A stretch of DNA of 64,000 nt, taken from Pelomonas margarita (GTDB taxonomy: Bacteria > Pseudomonadota > Gammaproteobacteria > Burkholderiales > Burkholderiaceae_C). The notes below the pieces were generated by a model. The model ran no database searches. It was not told where the DNA came from and was given only the letters and a program-made list of their open reading frames with translations. A program made the position numbers and the translations under genes. Below are positions 34,835 through 42,980 of this stretch, one piece after another. The stretch's first letter is position 1. Each line of letters begins with the position of its first letter. The stretch is taken from contig NZ_JBIGHW010000017.1 of NCBI RefSeq assembly GCF_043555875.1, forward strand, positions 1-64,000. The letters are read 5' to 3'.

Positions 34835-35875
34835 ATGACCCAGGTTGTCGACCATCTTGCCGAACTGACCGGCTTCCGTGACCGTGACGTCATGGACGTC
34901 ACGCTGGTCATGGCCTTGCGCGATCTGCTGGAGCCCGAGTCGGTCGCCATCTACCGCACGGTGGGCGAGCCCGGCCAGGAGCGCTGGCTGACCCGCGCCC
35001 ACCTGCGGGCGGGCGATGCCGTGGCCTCGGCCGATCCGCTGTGGGCCAAGCCCGAGGCGCTGCCGCTGGTGGCCACGCACCCGCTGCGACTGGAGGCGAT
35101 GCGCACGCGCAGCGTCACGCAGGTGGTGGAGGGCGGGCAGTGGCTGTACCTCTTCCCCATCGCCACCGAGCGGGATGTGGTGGGCGTCATCGAGATCCTG
35201 TCCACGCGCCGCCTGGGCACGGGCGCGCAGCGCATGGTCAGCAGCGTGCTGCGGATCTATCACAACTTCCAGGGGCTGCTGGACTACTCCGAGCGCGACA
35301 CGCTGACCGGCCTGCTGAACCGCAAGACCTTCGACGAGAGTTTCCTGAAGGTGTTGACCGAGATCCCGGCCCGGCCGTCGGCCGAGCACGAGGCCGAGGA
35401 CCGCCGCCACGACCCGGCGACGCCGCACTATGTGCTGGGCGTCATCGACATCGACCACTTCAAGTCCGTCAACGACCGCTTCGGCCACCTCATCGGCGAT
35501 GAGGTGCTGCTGCTGCTGTCGCGGCTGATGCGGGGCTCGTTCCGCTTCCATGACCTGCTGTACCGCTTCGGCGGCGAGGAGTTCGTCGTGCTGATGCGCT
35601 GCGACGAGGAGGTTCACGCGGGCGAGGCCTTCGAGCGGCTGCGGGTCAACACCGAGCGCTATGCGTTCCCGCAGGTCGGGCGCATCACGGTCAGCGTCGG
35701 CTTCACGGAAGTGCGGGCGGGCGATGCGCCGGCCGCCGCCTTCGAGCGGGCCGACAAGGCGGTCTACCACGCCAAGGGCCACGGCCGTAACCAGGTCCAC
35801 AACTACGCGGCGCTGGTGGCCAGTGGCCTGATCGTCGAAGCCACGCAGCAGGGCAGCGACGTCGAGTTTTTCTGA
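34835..35875 (+). CDS. Diguanylate cyclase with N-terminal sensor region
   Basis: A 346-residue protein. The C-terminal GGDEF domain has VIDIDHFKSVNDRFGH, the active site GGEEF (246-250) and the inhibitory-site motif RFHD (237-240) at the standard five-residue distance, so an active, product-inhibited enzyme making cyclic di-GMP is expected. Residues 1-145 have no membrane segment and look like a small GAF-type sensor; the ligand is unknown. It starts four bases after chpA and is very probably in the same operon, tying the pilus system to cyclic di-GMP signalling. A CCGCCGC/GCGGCGG stem (35882-35905) follows the stop. Confidence 0.9.
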   Translation: MTQVVDHLAELTGFRDRDVMDVTLVMALRDLLEPESVAIYRTVGEPGQERWLTRAHLRAGDAVASADPLWAKPEALPLVATHPLRLEAMRTRSVTQVVEGGQWLYLFPIATERDVVGVIEILSTRRLGTGAQRMVSSVLRIYHNFQGLLDYSERDTLTGLLNRKTFDESFLKVLTEIPARPSAEHEAEDRRHDPATPHYVLGVIDIDHFKSVNDRFGHLIGDEVLLLLSRLMRGSFRFHDLLYRFGGEEFVVLMRCDEEVHAGEAFERLRVNTERYAFPQVGRITVSVGFTEVRAGDAPAAAFERADKAVYHAKGHGRNQVHNYAALVASGLIVEATQQGSDVEFF

Positions 35876-35914
35876 GCCCAACCGCCGCACGCGGCAACGC
35901 GGCGGCGATGGGTG

Positions 35915-37348
35915 TCAGATCTTGCGGCTCTTCACCACGCTGTAGCGGGCCAGCGTTCGCTCGCGCGCAGCGGCGTGGTCCACCACGGGGCGCGGGTAGT
36001 CCACACGCTGCATGGCCAGCGGCGCGCGCTCCCACGGCGCGTGGATGGCCTTGTTGTCCAGGCCGGCCAGCTCCGGGCAGTAGCGGCGGATGAAGCGGCC
36101 CTCGGCATCGAACTTCTCGCTCTGGGCGATCGGGTTGAAGATGCGGAAGTAGGGCTGGGCGTCGCAGCCGCTGCTGCTGGCCCATTGCCAGCCGCCGTTG
36201 TTGGCGGCGAGGTCGAAGTCCAGCAACTGCTGCGCAAACCAGGCCTCGCCCCGCCGCCAGTCCAGCCCCAGGTCCTTGGTCAGGAAGCTGGCCGTCACCA
36301 TGCGCAGCCGGTTGTGCATGTAGCCGGTCTGGTGGAGCTGGCGCATCGCGGCGTCCACGAGGGGGTAGCCGGTGCGGCCCTCGCACCAGGCCTGCAAGAG
36401 CGCGTCGGCGTCGGGGCCCGTGTCCCACGTGATCGCGTCGTATTCGGGGCGGAAGGCTGCCCGCATCGCATGGGGGTGGTGGTACATGACCTGGTGATAG
36501 AAGTCCCGCCAGATCAGCTCTGACAGCCAGACCTCGGCGCCCCGGTCACCGCCCTGCATGCGCTGGTGGGCGATGCGCGCCAGGCGCCGGATCGACACCG
36601 TGCCGAAGCGCAGGTGCACGCTGAGGTAGCTGGGGCCCTTGACGGCGGGGAAGTCGCGCCGGTCGCCGTAGTCGGTGATGCGATCCAGGAAGTCGTCCAG
36701 CAGCGCCTCGGCGCCACGGCTGCCTTCGCCGACATGGGCGATCAGCCCGGCGGGCTGGAAGCCGATGTCCGCGAGCGCCGGCACGCCGGTGGCCAGCGGT
36801 GTTGTCGCCAGCGCGTGCGCGTGCCGCTCGACCGGGTAGCTGCGCAGGTAGAACTCGTCCACCTTGCGCAGCCAGGCGTTCTTGTAGGGCGTGAACACGC
36901 CGTAGGGGCCGCCCGTGGCCGTCAGCACCTCGCGGCGCTCGAAGATGACGTGGTCCTTGAAGGTGTGAAAGGCCGTGCCGCCGGCCTGCAGCAGTTCGGC
37001 GACCTGAGCATCGCGCAGCAGCGCCTGGGGCTCGTCGTCGTGGTTGGTGAACACGGCCTGCACGCCCAGGGCCGCCGCCAGCTGCGGGATCTCCTGCGCC
37101 GCCCCGCCGTGGCGCACGATGAGCGCGCCGCCCAGCCGGCGCAGGTCCTCGTCCAGCACGCGCAGCGCGCCGAGGATGAACTCCACGCGTCGGTCGGCGC
37201 GGGGCAGGGCGTCGAGGATGTCCCGGTCCAGCACGAAGACCCCGTACACCCGGCGGGACTGCGTCAGGGCGCGGTACAGCGCGGCGTTGTCGTCGACGCG
37301 CAGGTCGCGCCGGAACCAGACCAGGGCGCTTTCAAGAGGGGAATGCAT
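35915..37348 (-). CDS. phrB: Deoxyribodipyrimidine photolyase
   Basis: A 477-residue flavoprotein starting SALVWFRRDLRVDDNAAL, the antenna (photolyase-related) domain. The FAD-binding region has TGYPLVDAAMRQLHQTGYMHNR, FLTKDLGLDWRRGEAWFA, and LAANNGGWQWASSSGCDAQP, typical of class I CPD photolyases. It repairs cyclobutane pyrimidine dimers with blue light. The ATG at 37348 is only 14 bases from the divergent yqgE start. Its stop faces the diguanylate cyclase end. Confidence 0.95.
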   Translation of the reverse strand: MHSPLESALVWFRRDLRVDDNAALYRALTQSRRVYGVFVLDRDILDALPRADRRVEFILGALRVLDEDLRRLGGALIVRHGGAAQEIPQLAAALGVQAVFTNHDDEPQALLRDAQVAELLQAGGTAFHTFKDHVIFERREVLTATGGPYGVFTPYKNAWLRKVDEFYLRSYPVERHAHALATTPLATGVPALADIGFQPAGLIAHVGEGSRGAEALLDDFLDRITDYGDRRDFPAVKGPSYLSVHLRFGTVSIRRLARIAHQRMQGGDRGAEVWLSELIWRDFYHQVMYHHPHAMRAAFRPEYDAITWDTGPDADALLQAWCEGRTGYPLVDAAMRQLHQTGYMHNRLRMVTASFLTKDLGLDWRRGEAWFAQQLLDFDLAANNGGWQWASSSGCDAQPYFRIFNPIAQSEKFDAEGRFIRRYCPELAGLDNKAIHAPWERAPLAMQRVDYPRPVVDHAAARERTLARYSVVKSRKI

Positions 37349-37362
37349 ACCCGCAGAATAAA

Positions 37363-37950
37363 ATGACTCCCATGCCTGCCGACCGGATCGTCCTGACCAA
37401 CCAGTTCCTCATCGCCATGCCCGGCATGGCCGACGAGGCTTTTGCGGGCACGGTGATCTACCTGTGCGAGCACAACGACAACGGCGCGCTCGGCCTGGTG
37501 GTCAACAAGCCCACCGAGCTGACGCTGGGCACGCTGTTCGAAAAGGTGGAGCTCAGCCCGCCCGCCGACCCGCTGGCCGAGACGCCGGTCTACTACGGCG
37601 GCCCGGTGCAGACGGACCGTGGCTTCGTGCTGCACGAGCCGCTGGACGAGCAGGGCGGCCACTACAACGCCACGCTGGCCGTGCCCGGCGGCCTGGAGAT
37701 GACCACCAGCCGCGACGTGCTGGAGGCGCTGTCCAATGGCGCAGGCCCCAAGAAGCTGCTCGTCACGCTGGGCTACAGCGGCTGGGCCGCCGGCCAGCTG
37801 GAGGAAGAGATCGGCCGCAACGGCTGGCTCACGGTGGACGCCGCGCCGGAGGTCATCTTCGACACGCCGGTGGAGCAGCGCTATGAGCGCGCGCTGGCGC
37901 TGCTGGGCGTGGACCCGCGCATGCTCAGCGCGGACGCGGGCCACGCCTGA
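37363..37950 (+). CDS. YqgE/AlgH family protein
   Basis: A 195-residue protein with the family start LTNQFLIAMPGMADEAFAGTVIYLCEHN, GALGLVVNKPTELTLG, YYGGPVQTDRGFVLH and YSGWAAGQLEEE. The family is small, cytoplasmic and of unproven molecular function; in some pseudomonads it was linked to alginate regulation. The neighbourhood yqgE-ruvX-pyrR-pyrB-pyrC' is widely conserved in proteobacteria. Start ATG 37363 (with a second ATG at 37372) faces phrB across 14 bases, so transcription probably starts inside phrB or the mRNA is nearly leaderless. Confidence 0.92.
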   Translation: MTPMPADRIVLTNQFLIAMPGMADEAFAGTVIYLCEHNDNGALGLVVNKPTELTLGTLFEKVELSPPADPLAETPVYYGGPVQTDRGFVLHEPLDEQGGHYNATLAVPGGLEMTTSRDVLEALSNGAGPKKLLVTLGYSGWAAGQLEEEIGRNGWLTVDAAPEVIFDTPVEQRYERALALLGVDPRMLSADAGHA

Positions 37951-38348
37951 TGAAGCGCGACGCTGCCGCGGCGACGCTTCAGTCCTTTCTGGCTTTTGAT
38001 TTCGGCACCCGCCGCATCGGCGTGGCCAGTGGCACGCGCCTGCTCGGCGCGGCCGAACCGCGTGGCACGCTCAAGAGCGGCGACTTCGACGCCATTGCCG
38101 CCCTCATCAAGACCTGGCAGCCCGATGCCCTCGTCATCGGCGTGCCGCGCCATCCCGACGGAGCGCCGCACGAGATGACGACCAAGGCGCAGAACTTCGG
38201 CCGCCGCCTCTCGGGGCGCTACCACCTGCCGGTCTTCGAGGTGGACGAGCGCTACACCAGCGTCGAAGCTGAAGCCGAAGGCGCACACGATGTGGACGCC
38301 GCCGCCGCCGCCCTGATCCTCGAACAATTTTTCAGAGAACATCCATGA
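37950..38348 (+). CDS. ruvX: Putative pre-16S rRNA nuclease / Holliday junction resolvase-like YqgF
   Basis: A 132-residue RNase H-fold nuclease with AFDFGTRRIGVA (Asp17), ALVIGVPRHPDG, FEVDERYTSVEAE and a C-terminal VDAAAAALIL that supplies further acidic residues. In E. coli YqgF matures the 16S rRNA 5' end; an earlier proposal was Holliday junction resolution. The ATG overlaps the yqgE stop (TGATG), so the two are coupled. Its stop overlaps the pyrR ATG. Confidence 0.92.
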   Translation: MKRDAAAATLQSFLAFDFGTRRIGVASGTRLLGAAEPRGTLKSGDFDAIAALIKTWQPDALVIGVPRHPDGAPHEMTTKAQNFGRRLSGRYHLPVFEVDERYTSVEAEAEGAHDVDAAAAALILEQFFREHP

Positions 38349-38830
38349 GCGACCTCAAGCTGGATGCCGAGGCCCTGTACCTCGAGCTCAAGAAGGGTGT
38401 GCAGCGACTGCTGACCGCCGACACCGCCCTGGTGGGCATCTGGAGCGGTGGCGCCTGGCTGGCCGAACGGCTGGCGGCCGACCTCGGCGTGGCGGCCGGC
38501 ACCATCTCCAGCGCCATGCACCGCGACGACTTCGGCTCGCGCGGCCTGGCCAAGGCCGACCACACCAAGCTGCCCTTCGAGGTCAACGGCCGGCACATCG
38601 TGCTCATCGACGACGTGCTCTACACCGGTCGCACGACGCGTGCCGTCATCAACGAGCTGTTCGACTTCGGCCGCCCGGCGAATGTGCAGCTCGTGGTGCT
38701 GGTGGACCGTGGTGGCCGCGAGCTGCCCATCGAGCCGGCGTTCTCGGCCGCGCGCGTGACGCTTGACCGGGCGCAACAACTGCGCCTGGCCCGCGGCGAA
38801 GATGGCCGCTTCAGCTTCGAGGTGAAGTGA
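38345..38830 (+). CDS. pyrR: PyrR, uracil phosphoribosyltransferase-like pyrimidine regulator
   Basis: A 161-residue type I phosphoribosyltransferase with the PRPP loop VLIDDVLYTGRTTRAVI. In Bacillus PyrR binds pyr mRNA and controls attenuation; in Gram-negative bacteria its regulatory role is less clear. It overlaps ruvX by four bases (ATGA) and lies 79 bases before pyrB; a repeat fills that gap and I see no PyrR-type anti-terminator structure there. Confidence 0.92.
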   Translation: MSDLKLDAEALYLELKKGVQRLLTADTALVGIWSGGAWLAERLAADLGVAAGTISSAMHRDDFGSRGLAKADHTKLPFEVNGRHIVLIDDVLYTGRTTRAVINELFDFGRPANVQLVVLVDRGGRELPIEPAFSAARVTLDRAQQLRLARGEDGRFSFEVK

Positions 38831-38831
38831 T

Positions 38832-38904
38832 GGCCCCCACGTTCACTTCGTTCACTGCCCCCCAAGGGGGCGTCGGCCTCCCTTGGGGCGGCCCTGCGGG
38901 AGTC
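38832..38904. repeat. CCCCCCAAGGGGGC-type repeat between pyrR and pyrB
   Basis: The unit reads GGCCCCCACG, GTTCACTTCGTTCACTG, CCCCCCAAGGGGGC and a tail CGGCCCTGCGGGAG that ends six bases before the pyrB ATG. The GGGAG of the tail sits where the Shine-Dalgarno sequence of pyrB should be. Confidence 0.85.
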
Positions 38905-38909
38905 CGGTG

Positions 38910-39872
38910 ATGCTCAGCAAACGCAACCCTCAACTCAACAAGCACGGCGAGCTCATCCACCTGCTGTCCATCGAAGGCCTGCCGCGCGCGGTCGTGGAGC
39001 AGATCCTGGACACCGCCGGCAGCTTCCTGTCCGTCAACGACCGCGAGGTCAAGAAGGTGCCGCTGCTGCGCGGCAAGTCGGTGTTCAACCTGTTCTTCGA
39101 GAACAGCACGCGCACCCGCACTACCTTCGAGATCGCGGCCAAGCGCCTGAGCGCCGACGTCATCAACCTGGACATCGCGCGCAGCTCCACCGCCAAGGGC
39201 GAGACGCTGCTGGACACGGTGGCCAACCTCAGCGCGATGCACGCCGACATGTTCGTCGTGCGCCACAGCGAGAGCGGCGCGCCGCACCTGATCGCCCAGC
39301 ACTGTGCGCCGCATGTGCACGTCGTGAATGCCGGTGACGGCCGCCATGCGCACCCGACGCAGGGCCTGCTGGACATGTACACGATCCGGCACTTCAAGAA
39401 GGACTTCCGCAACCTGACGGTGGCCATCGTCGGCGACATCGTGCACTCGCGCGTGGCCCGCTCCGACATCCACGCGCTGAACATCCTGGGCGTGCCCGAG
39501 ATCCGCGCGGTGGGCCCCAAGACCCTGGTGCCCGGCGACCTGCGCGACATGGGCGTGCGCGTCTGCCACGACATGGCCGAGGGCGTGAAGGACGCCGACG
39601 TCATCATCATGCTGCGCCTGCAGAACGAGCGCATGAACGGCGGCATGCTGCCCAGCAGCGGCGAGTTCTTCAAGCACTTCGGCCTGACGCCGGACAAGCT
39701 GGCGCTGGCCAAGCCCGACGCCATCGTCATGCACCCGGGGCCCATCAACCGCGGCGTGGAAATCGCGTCCGAGGTGGCGGACGGCAAGAGCAGCGTCATC
39801 CTTCCTCAAGTGACATTCGGCATCGCTGTCCGAATGGCTGTCATGGCCATCCTCGCAGGGAACGAAGCATGA
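38910..39872 (+). CDS. pyrB: Aspartate carbamoyltransferase catalytic subunit
   Basis: A 320-residue enzyme with the carbamoyl-phosphate site FFENSTRTRTTFE, the HPTQGLLDMYTI motif that binds carbamoyl phosphate, and MHPGPINRGVEI near the C-terminus. It makes carbamoyl aspartate in UMP synthesis. ATG 38910 is preferred over an upstream in-frame codon at 38883 because the latter is inside repeat sequence. The next gene is a dihydroorotase-like protein without metal ligands; in pseudomonads such a protein is needed for the catalytic assembly of this class of transcarbamoylase. Confidence 0.96.
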   Translation: MLSKRNPQLNKHGELIHLLSIEGLPRAVVEQILDTAGSFLSVNDREVKKVPLLRGKSVFNLFFENSTRTRTTFEIAAKRLSADVINLDIARSSTAKGETLLDTVANLSAMHADMFVVRHSESGAPHLIAQHCAPHVHVVNAGDGRHAHPTQGLLDMYTIRHFKKDFRNLTVAIVGDIVHSRVARSDIHALNILGVPEIRAVGPKTLVPGDLRDMGVRVCHDMAEGVKDADVIIMLRLQNERMNGGMLPSSGEFFKHFGLTPDKLALAKPDAIVMHPGPINRGVEIASEVADGKSSVILPQVTFGIAVRMAVMAILAGNEA

Positions 39873-39879
39873 GGACATC

Positions 39880-39956
39880 CCACCCCCGCGGCGCTTCGCG
39901 CCACCCCCTCAAGGGGGCACTCCCGGCCGCCCGGCAAAGCCGGATCGGCGGGAGTC
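39880..39956. repeat. CCCCCTCAAGGGGGC-type repeat between pyrB and pyrC'
   Basis: A divergent copy of the same intergenic family: CACCCCCGCGGCGCTTCGCGCCAC, CCCCCTCAAGGGGGCA and a tail with CGGCGGGAGTC. The GGCGCTTCGCGCC and CCCCCTCAAGGGGG parts are separate hairpins. Confidence 0.75.
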
Positions 39957-40008
39957 ACTGGATGGACGGCGACGCTGCGCGCGCCTTTTCTGCACGGGAG
40001 TGCTGCAA

Positions 40009-41313
40009 GTGAAGATCCTCATCAAGAACGGCCGCCTTGTCGATCCGGCCTCCAACCTCGACCGCATCGGCGACGTCGCGATCGCGAACGGCCGCATCGT
40101 CAAGCTGGGCGACGTGGGCGAATTCGCGGCTGACCGGACCATCGACGCCACCGGCCTCATCGTGGCGCCTGGCCTCGTGGATCTGTGCGCCCGCTTGCGC
40201 GAGCCCGGCCACGAGCACGAAGGCCTGCTGGAAAGCGAACTGGCGGCGGCAGCCGCCGGCGGCGTGACCAGCCTGGTCTGCCCGCCCGACACCGACCCCG
40301 TGCTGGACGAGCCCGGCCTGGTGGAGATGCTGAAGTTCCGTGCCCGCAAGCTCAGCCGCTGCCGGCTGTTCCCGCTGGGCGCGCTGACGCGTGCGCTGGA
40401 GGGCAAGGCGCTCACCGAGATGGCCGAGCTGACCGAGGCCGGCTGCATCGGCTTCTCGCAGGCCGAGGTACCCATCAAGGACACGGTCGTGCTCAGCCGT
40501 GCGCTGCAGTACGCGGCCACCTACGGCTACACCGTCTGGCTGCGCCCGCAGGACGCCTACCTGGGCGGCGGCGTGGCGGCCAGCGGCTCGGTGGCCACGC
40601 GGCTGGGCCTGTCCGGCGTGCCGGTCAGCGCCGAGACGATTGCGCTGCACACCCTCTTCGAGCTGGTGCGCGCGACCGGCGCGCGCGTGCACATCTGCCG
40701 CCTCAGCAGTGCCGCCGGCGTCGAGCTCGTGCGCACGGCCAAGAAGGAAGGCCTGCCGGTGACGGCCGACGTGTCCATCAACTCGCTGCACCTCAGCGAC
40801 GTGGACATCGGCTTTTTCGACTCCGCCATGCGCCTGACGCCGCCGCTGCGCCAGGGCCGCGACCGCGATGCGCTGCGCGCCGGCCTGGCCGACGGCACCA
40901 TCGATGCGCTCGTGTCCGACCACATGCCCGTGACCACCGACGAGAAGGCCGTGCCCTTCGCCGAGGCCACGCCGGGCGCCACGGGCCTGGAGCTGCTGCT
41001 GAGCCTGGCGCTGCGCTGGGCTCGCGACGCCGACCTGCCGCTGCAGCGTGCGCTGGCCGTCGTGACCGCCGAGCCGGTGCGTGTGATGGGCGGCGCCTTG
41101 GGCTCGCTGGCGGCCAGCGCCGGCCGCCTGGTGGAAGGCGGCGTTGCCGACGTCTGCGTGTTTGACGCCGACGCCAGCTGGTCCGTCACGCCGGAGCAGC
41201 TCGCCAGCCAGGGCAAGCACACGCCGTTCGCGTTCGAGCGCACCGGCTTCGAGCTGCCGGCGCGCGTGCGTTGCACGCTGGTGGCCGGGCACGTGGCCTT
41301 CGAAACGGCATGA
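40009..41313 (+). CDS. Dihydroorotase-like protein lacking zinc ligands (PyrC')
   Basis: A 434-residue amidohydrolase-fold protein. In an active dihydroorotase the motif after the first strands is VDxHxHLREPG; here it reads VDLCARLREPG, so both metal histidines are replaced (Cys60, Arg62). The later His of the HVCHxS region is Arg (HICRLSS), and the usual TDHAPH is SDHMPV. It is therefore almost certainly inactive as dihydroorotase and fits the PyrC' pseudoenzymes that associate with aspartate carbamoyltransferase; a genuine pyrC must lie elsewhere. GTG 40009 is chosen, with GGGAG 8 bases upstream and a typical MKILIKNGRLVDP; a GTG at 40000 is possible. Confidence 0.88.
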   Translation: MKILIKNGRLVDPASNLDRIGDVAIANGRIVKLGDVGEFAADRTIDATGLIVAPGLVDLCARLREPGHEHEGLLESELAAAAAGGVTSLVCPPDTDPVLDEPGLVEMLKFRARKLSRCRLFPLGALTRALEGKALTEMAELTEAGCIGFSQAEVPIKDTVVLSRALQYAATYGYTVWLRPQDAYLGGGVAASGSVATRLGLSGVPVSAETIALHTLFELVRATGARVHICRLSSAAGVELVRTAKKEGLPVTADVSINSLHLSDVDIGFFDSAMRLTPPLRQGRDRDALRAGLADGTIDALVSDHMPVTTDEKAVPFAEATPGATGLELLLSLALRWARDADLPLQRALAVVTAEPVRVMGGALGSLAASAGRLVEGGVADVCVFDADASWSVTPEQLASQGKHTPFAFERTGFELPARVRCTLVAGHVAFETA

Positions 41314-41367
41314 CGCTCCTCATGCGAGCGTCGCGCGCAGCCCCCCGAGGGGCTGCCCGGCGGGAGG
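41314..41367. repeat. Short CCCCCCGAGGGG-type repeat between pyrC' and plsC
   Basis: A shortened copy of the same family, with GCAGCCCCCCGAGGGGCTGC as a hairpin and a CGGCGGGAGG tail. The tail's GGGAGG lies five bases before the plsC ATG and is its likely Shine-Dalgarno sequence. Confidence 0.7.
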
Positions 41368-41371
41368 CCTG

Positions 41372-42091
41372 ATGCGCGCCGTCTGGCGCCTCGCGCGCCT
41401 CGTGCCGCATGTGCTGCATGGGCTGTGGCTGGTCAAGCGCCGCTTCGAGTTGCTGTCCGCTGTCGAGCGGCATCAGCTGATCCAGTGGTGGTCGGCCAAG
41501 ACGCTGCGCATCCTGGGCGTCACGCTGAAGGTCGAGGGCCAGGCCCTGCCGACGGGCCATCTGCTCGTGGCCAACCATGTGTCGTGGCTGGACATTGCGG
41601 CCGTGCATGCGGTGCTGCCACAGGCGCGCTTCGTGTCCAAGGCCGATGTGCGGCACTGGCCGATGGTGGGCGCGCTGGTGGAAGGCGCGGGCACGCTGTT
41701 CATCGAGCGCGAGAGCAAGCGCGACGCGCTGCGCGTCGTGCATCAGGCGGCGGCGGCGCTGCAGGCAGGCGACTGCGTGGCGTTCTTCCCGGAGGGCACC
41801 ACCGGCCCCGGCCCTGAGTTGCTGCCCTTCCATGCCAACCTGCTGCAGGCGGCGGTGTCTGCGCAGGCGCCGGTGCTGCCGCTGGTGTTGCGCTGGCACG
41901 AGCCGGGTGAGCGCTTCAGCGCGTCAGCGCGCTTCATCGGCGACACGACGCTGGTGCAGAGCCTGTGGGCCATTGCCTCGGCGCGTGGCCTGGGCATCGA
42001 TGTGCAGATCCTGCCCGGCGTGGACGTGGCCGGCCGGGATCGCCGTGCGTTGGCCGAGGCGCTGCGCGGTGTGATCAGCGCGAGGCTGTAA
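41372..42091 (+). CDS. 1-acyl-sn-glycerol-3-phosphate acyltransferase family protein
   Basis: A 239-residue PlsC-family enzyme with the catalytic NHVSWLD (HX4D motif) and FPEGTTG, plus an N-terminal hydrophobic stretch that would associate with the inner membrane. It adds an acyl chain to lysophospholipid, in phospholipid synthesis or in acylation of another lipid. ATG 41372 is preceded by GGGAGG; the open frame upstream overlaps pyrC'. It is last in the pyr run and its end overlaps the facing isomerase-like gene by 17 bases. Confidence 0.88.
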   Translation: MRAVWRLARLVPHVLHGLWLVKRRFELLSAVERHQLIQWWSAKTLRILGVTLKVEGQALPTGHLLVANHVSWLDIAAVHAVLPQARFVSKADVRHWPMVGALVEGAGTLFIERESKRDALRVVHQAAAALQAGDCVAFFPEGTTGPGPELLPFHANLLQAAVSAQAPVLPLVLRWHEPGERFSASARFIGDTTLVQSLWAIASARGLGIDVQILPGVDVAGRDRRALAEALRGVISARL

Positions 42092-42833
42092 GCCAGCCCA
42101 GGCCGGCCGAGGTGCCGGCGCGTGGCCGGTATTCCAGGCCGATGGCGCCGGGCCAGTTGCGGTCTGCCAGCAACTGGACCTCGGCGTCGTAGTCGCCGGC
42201 TGCCGGCTCGTGGCGGCCGGCCACGCCGGCGACCTGCACATGGCCCAGCACGCCGAGGTCCAGCGCGCGGCGCAGATGGATCAGGGAGTCGCCTTCGGCA
42301 ACGCGGCAGTGATAGAGATCCAGCTGCAGCTGCACGCGTGGCGCGTTCAGCAAGGCGAGCAGTTCCAGCGCCTGCGCCTGGCGGTGCAGGAAGTAGCCCG
42401 GCATGTCGCGCCGGTTGATGGGCTCGACGACCAGCGGCAGCGTCGACTGCGCGGCCGCCCAGGCCAGGTTGGCCAGCCAGGTGGCGCGGGTCTCGGTGTT
42501 GTCGTCCGCCAGGCCTGACAGCAGATGCACGCGCGAGGCGCCCAGTTGGTGCGCGAGCTCCAGCCCGCGCAGCGTGCCGTTGCGAAACCGCGCCTGGGCG
42601 GCAGGCAGCGCGGCGAACCCGCGCTCACCCGCCGGCCAGTCGCCCGCAGGCGCGTTGATCAGCACGACGCGCAGCCCGGCCAGGGCTGTCTTTAGTGCTG
42701 TGGCGTCGTGCAGATGAGGCTGCTGCAGCTCGACGGCCGAGAAACCGTCGGCGCGGGCGGCGGCCGGGCGGTCCAGGTAGGCGTGCTCCGTGTACAGCCA
42801 GTCGAGGTTGGCGGACAAGCGTGGCGTGAGCAC
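42075..42833 (-). CDS. Hydroxypyruvate isomerase-like TIM-barrel protein
   Basis: A 252-residue protein of the xylose-isomerase-like AP-endonuclease fold. Features are MLTPRLSANLDWLYTEHAYLDR, LVVEPINRRDMPGYFL (Glu ligand), LQLDLYHCRVAEGD (Asp and His) and a C-terminal GLEYRP. The motif set fits Hyi-type isomerases that interconvert hydroxypyruvate and tartronate semialdehyde in glyoxylate use, but 2-oxo-tetronate isomerases look alike. There is no other glyoxylate gene in the window. It overlaps plsC tail to tail and lies 147 bases after the binding-protein gene on the same strand. Confidence 0.78.
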   Translation of the reverse strand: MLTPRLSANLDWLYTEHAYLDRPAAARADGFSAVELQQPHLHDATALKTALAGLRVVLINAPAGDWPAGERGFAALPAAQARFRNGTLRGLELAHQLGASRVHLLSGLADDNTETRATWLANLAWAAAQSTLPLVVEPINRRDMPGYFLHRQAQALELLALLNAPRVQLQLDLYHCRVAEGDSLIHLRRALDLGVLGHVQVAGVAGRHEPAAGDYDAEVQLLADRNWPGAIGLEYRPRAGTSAGLGWLTASR

Positions 42834-42980
42834 TCGGTTTCTCCGTTGAAGGCAGGGGCGGCCCGGACTCTATCGGACCGAGCTCGCGAGGCCTGGGTTG
42901 CCCGTTGGGCCCATGCCGTGCCGGCCGGCCGACGCCTTCACCGTTGCGCGGTGTTCCTCAAACCGGTGCAGGCCCGGCGC

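Noticed and set aside
31537..34950. Minus-strand open frame of 1137 codons opposite chpA
   Set aside because: Composition (His/Gln/Arg/Ala-rich) is typical of antisense frames in high-GC DNA; chpA has clear domains on the other strand.
38832..38904. PyrR-dependent attenuator before pyrB
   Set aside because: The hairpin there belongs to a repeat family also found before unrelated genes, and no PyrR anti-antiterminator consensus was seen.
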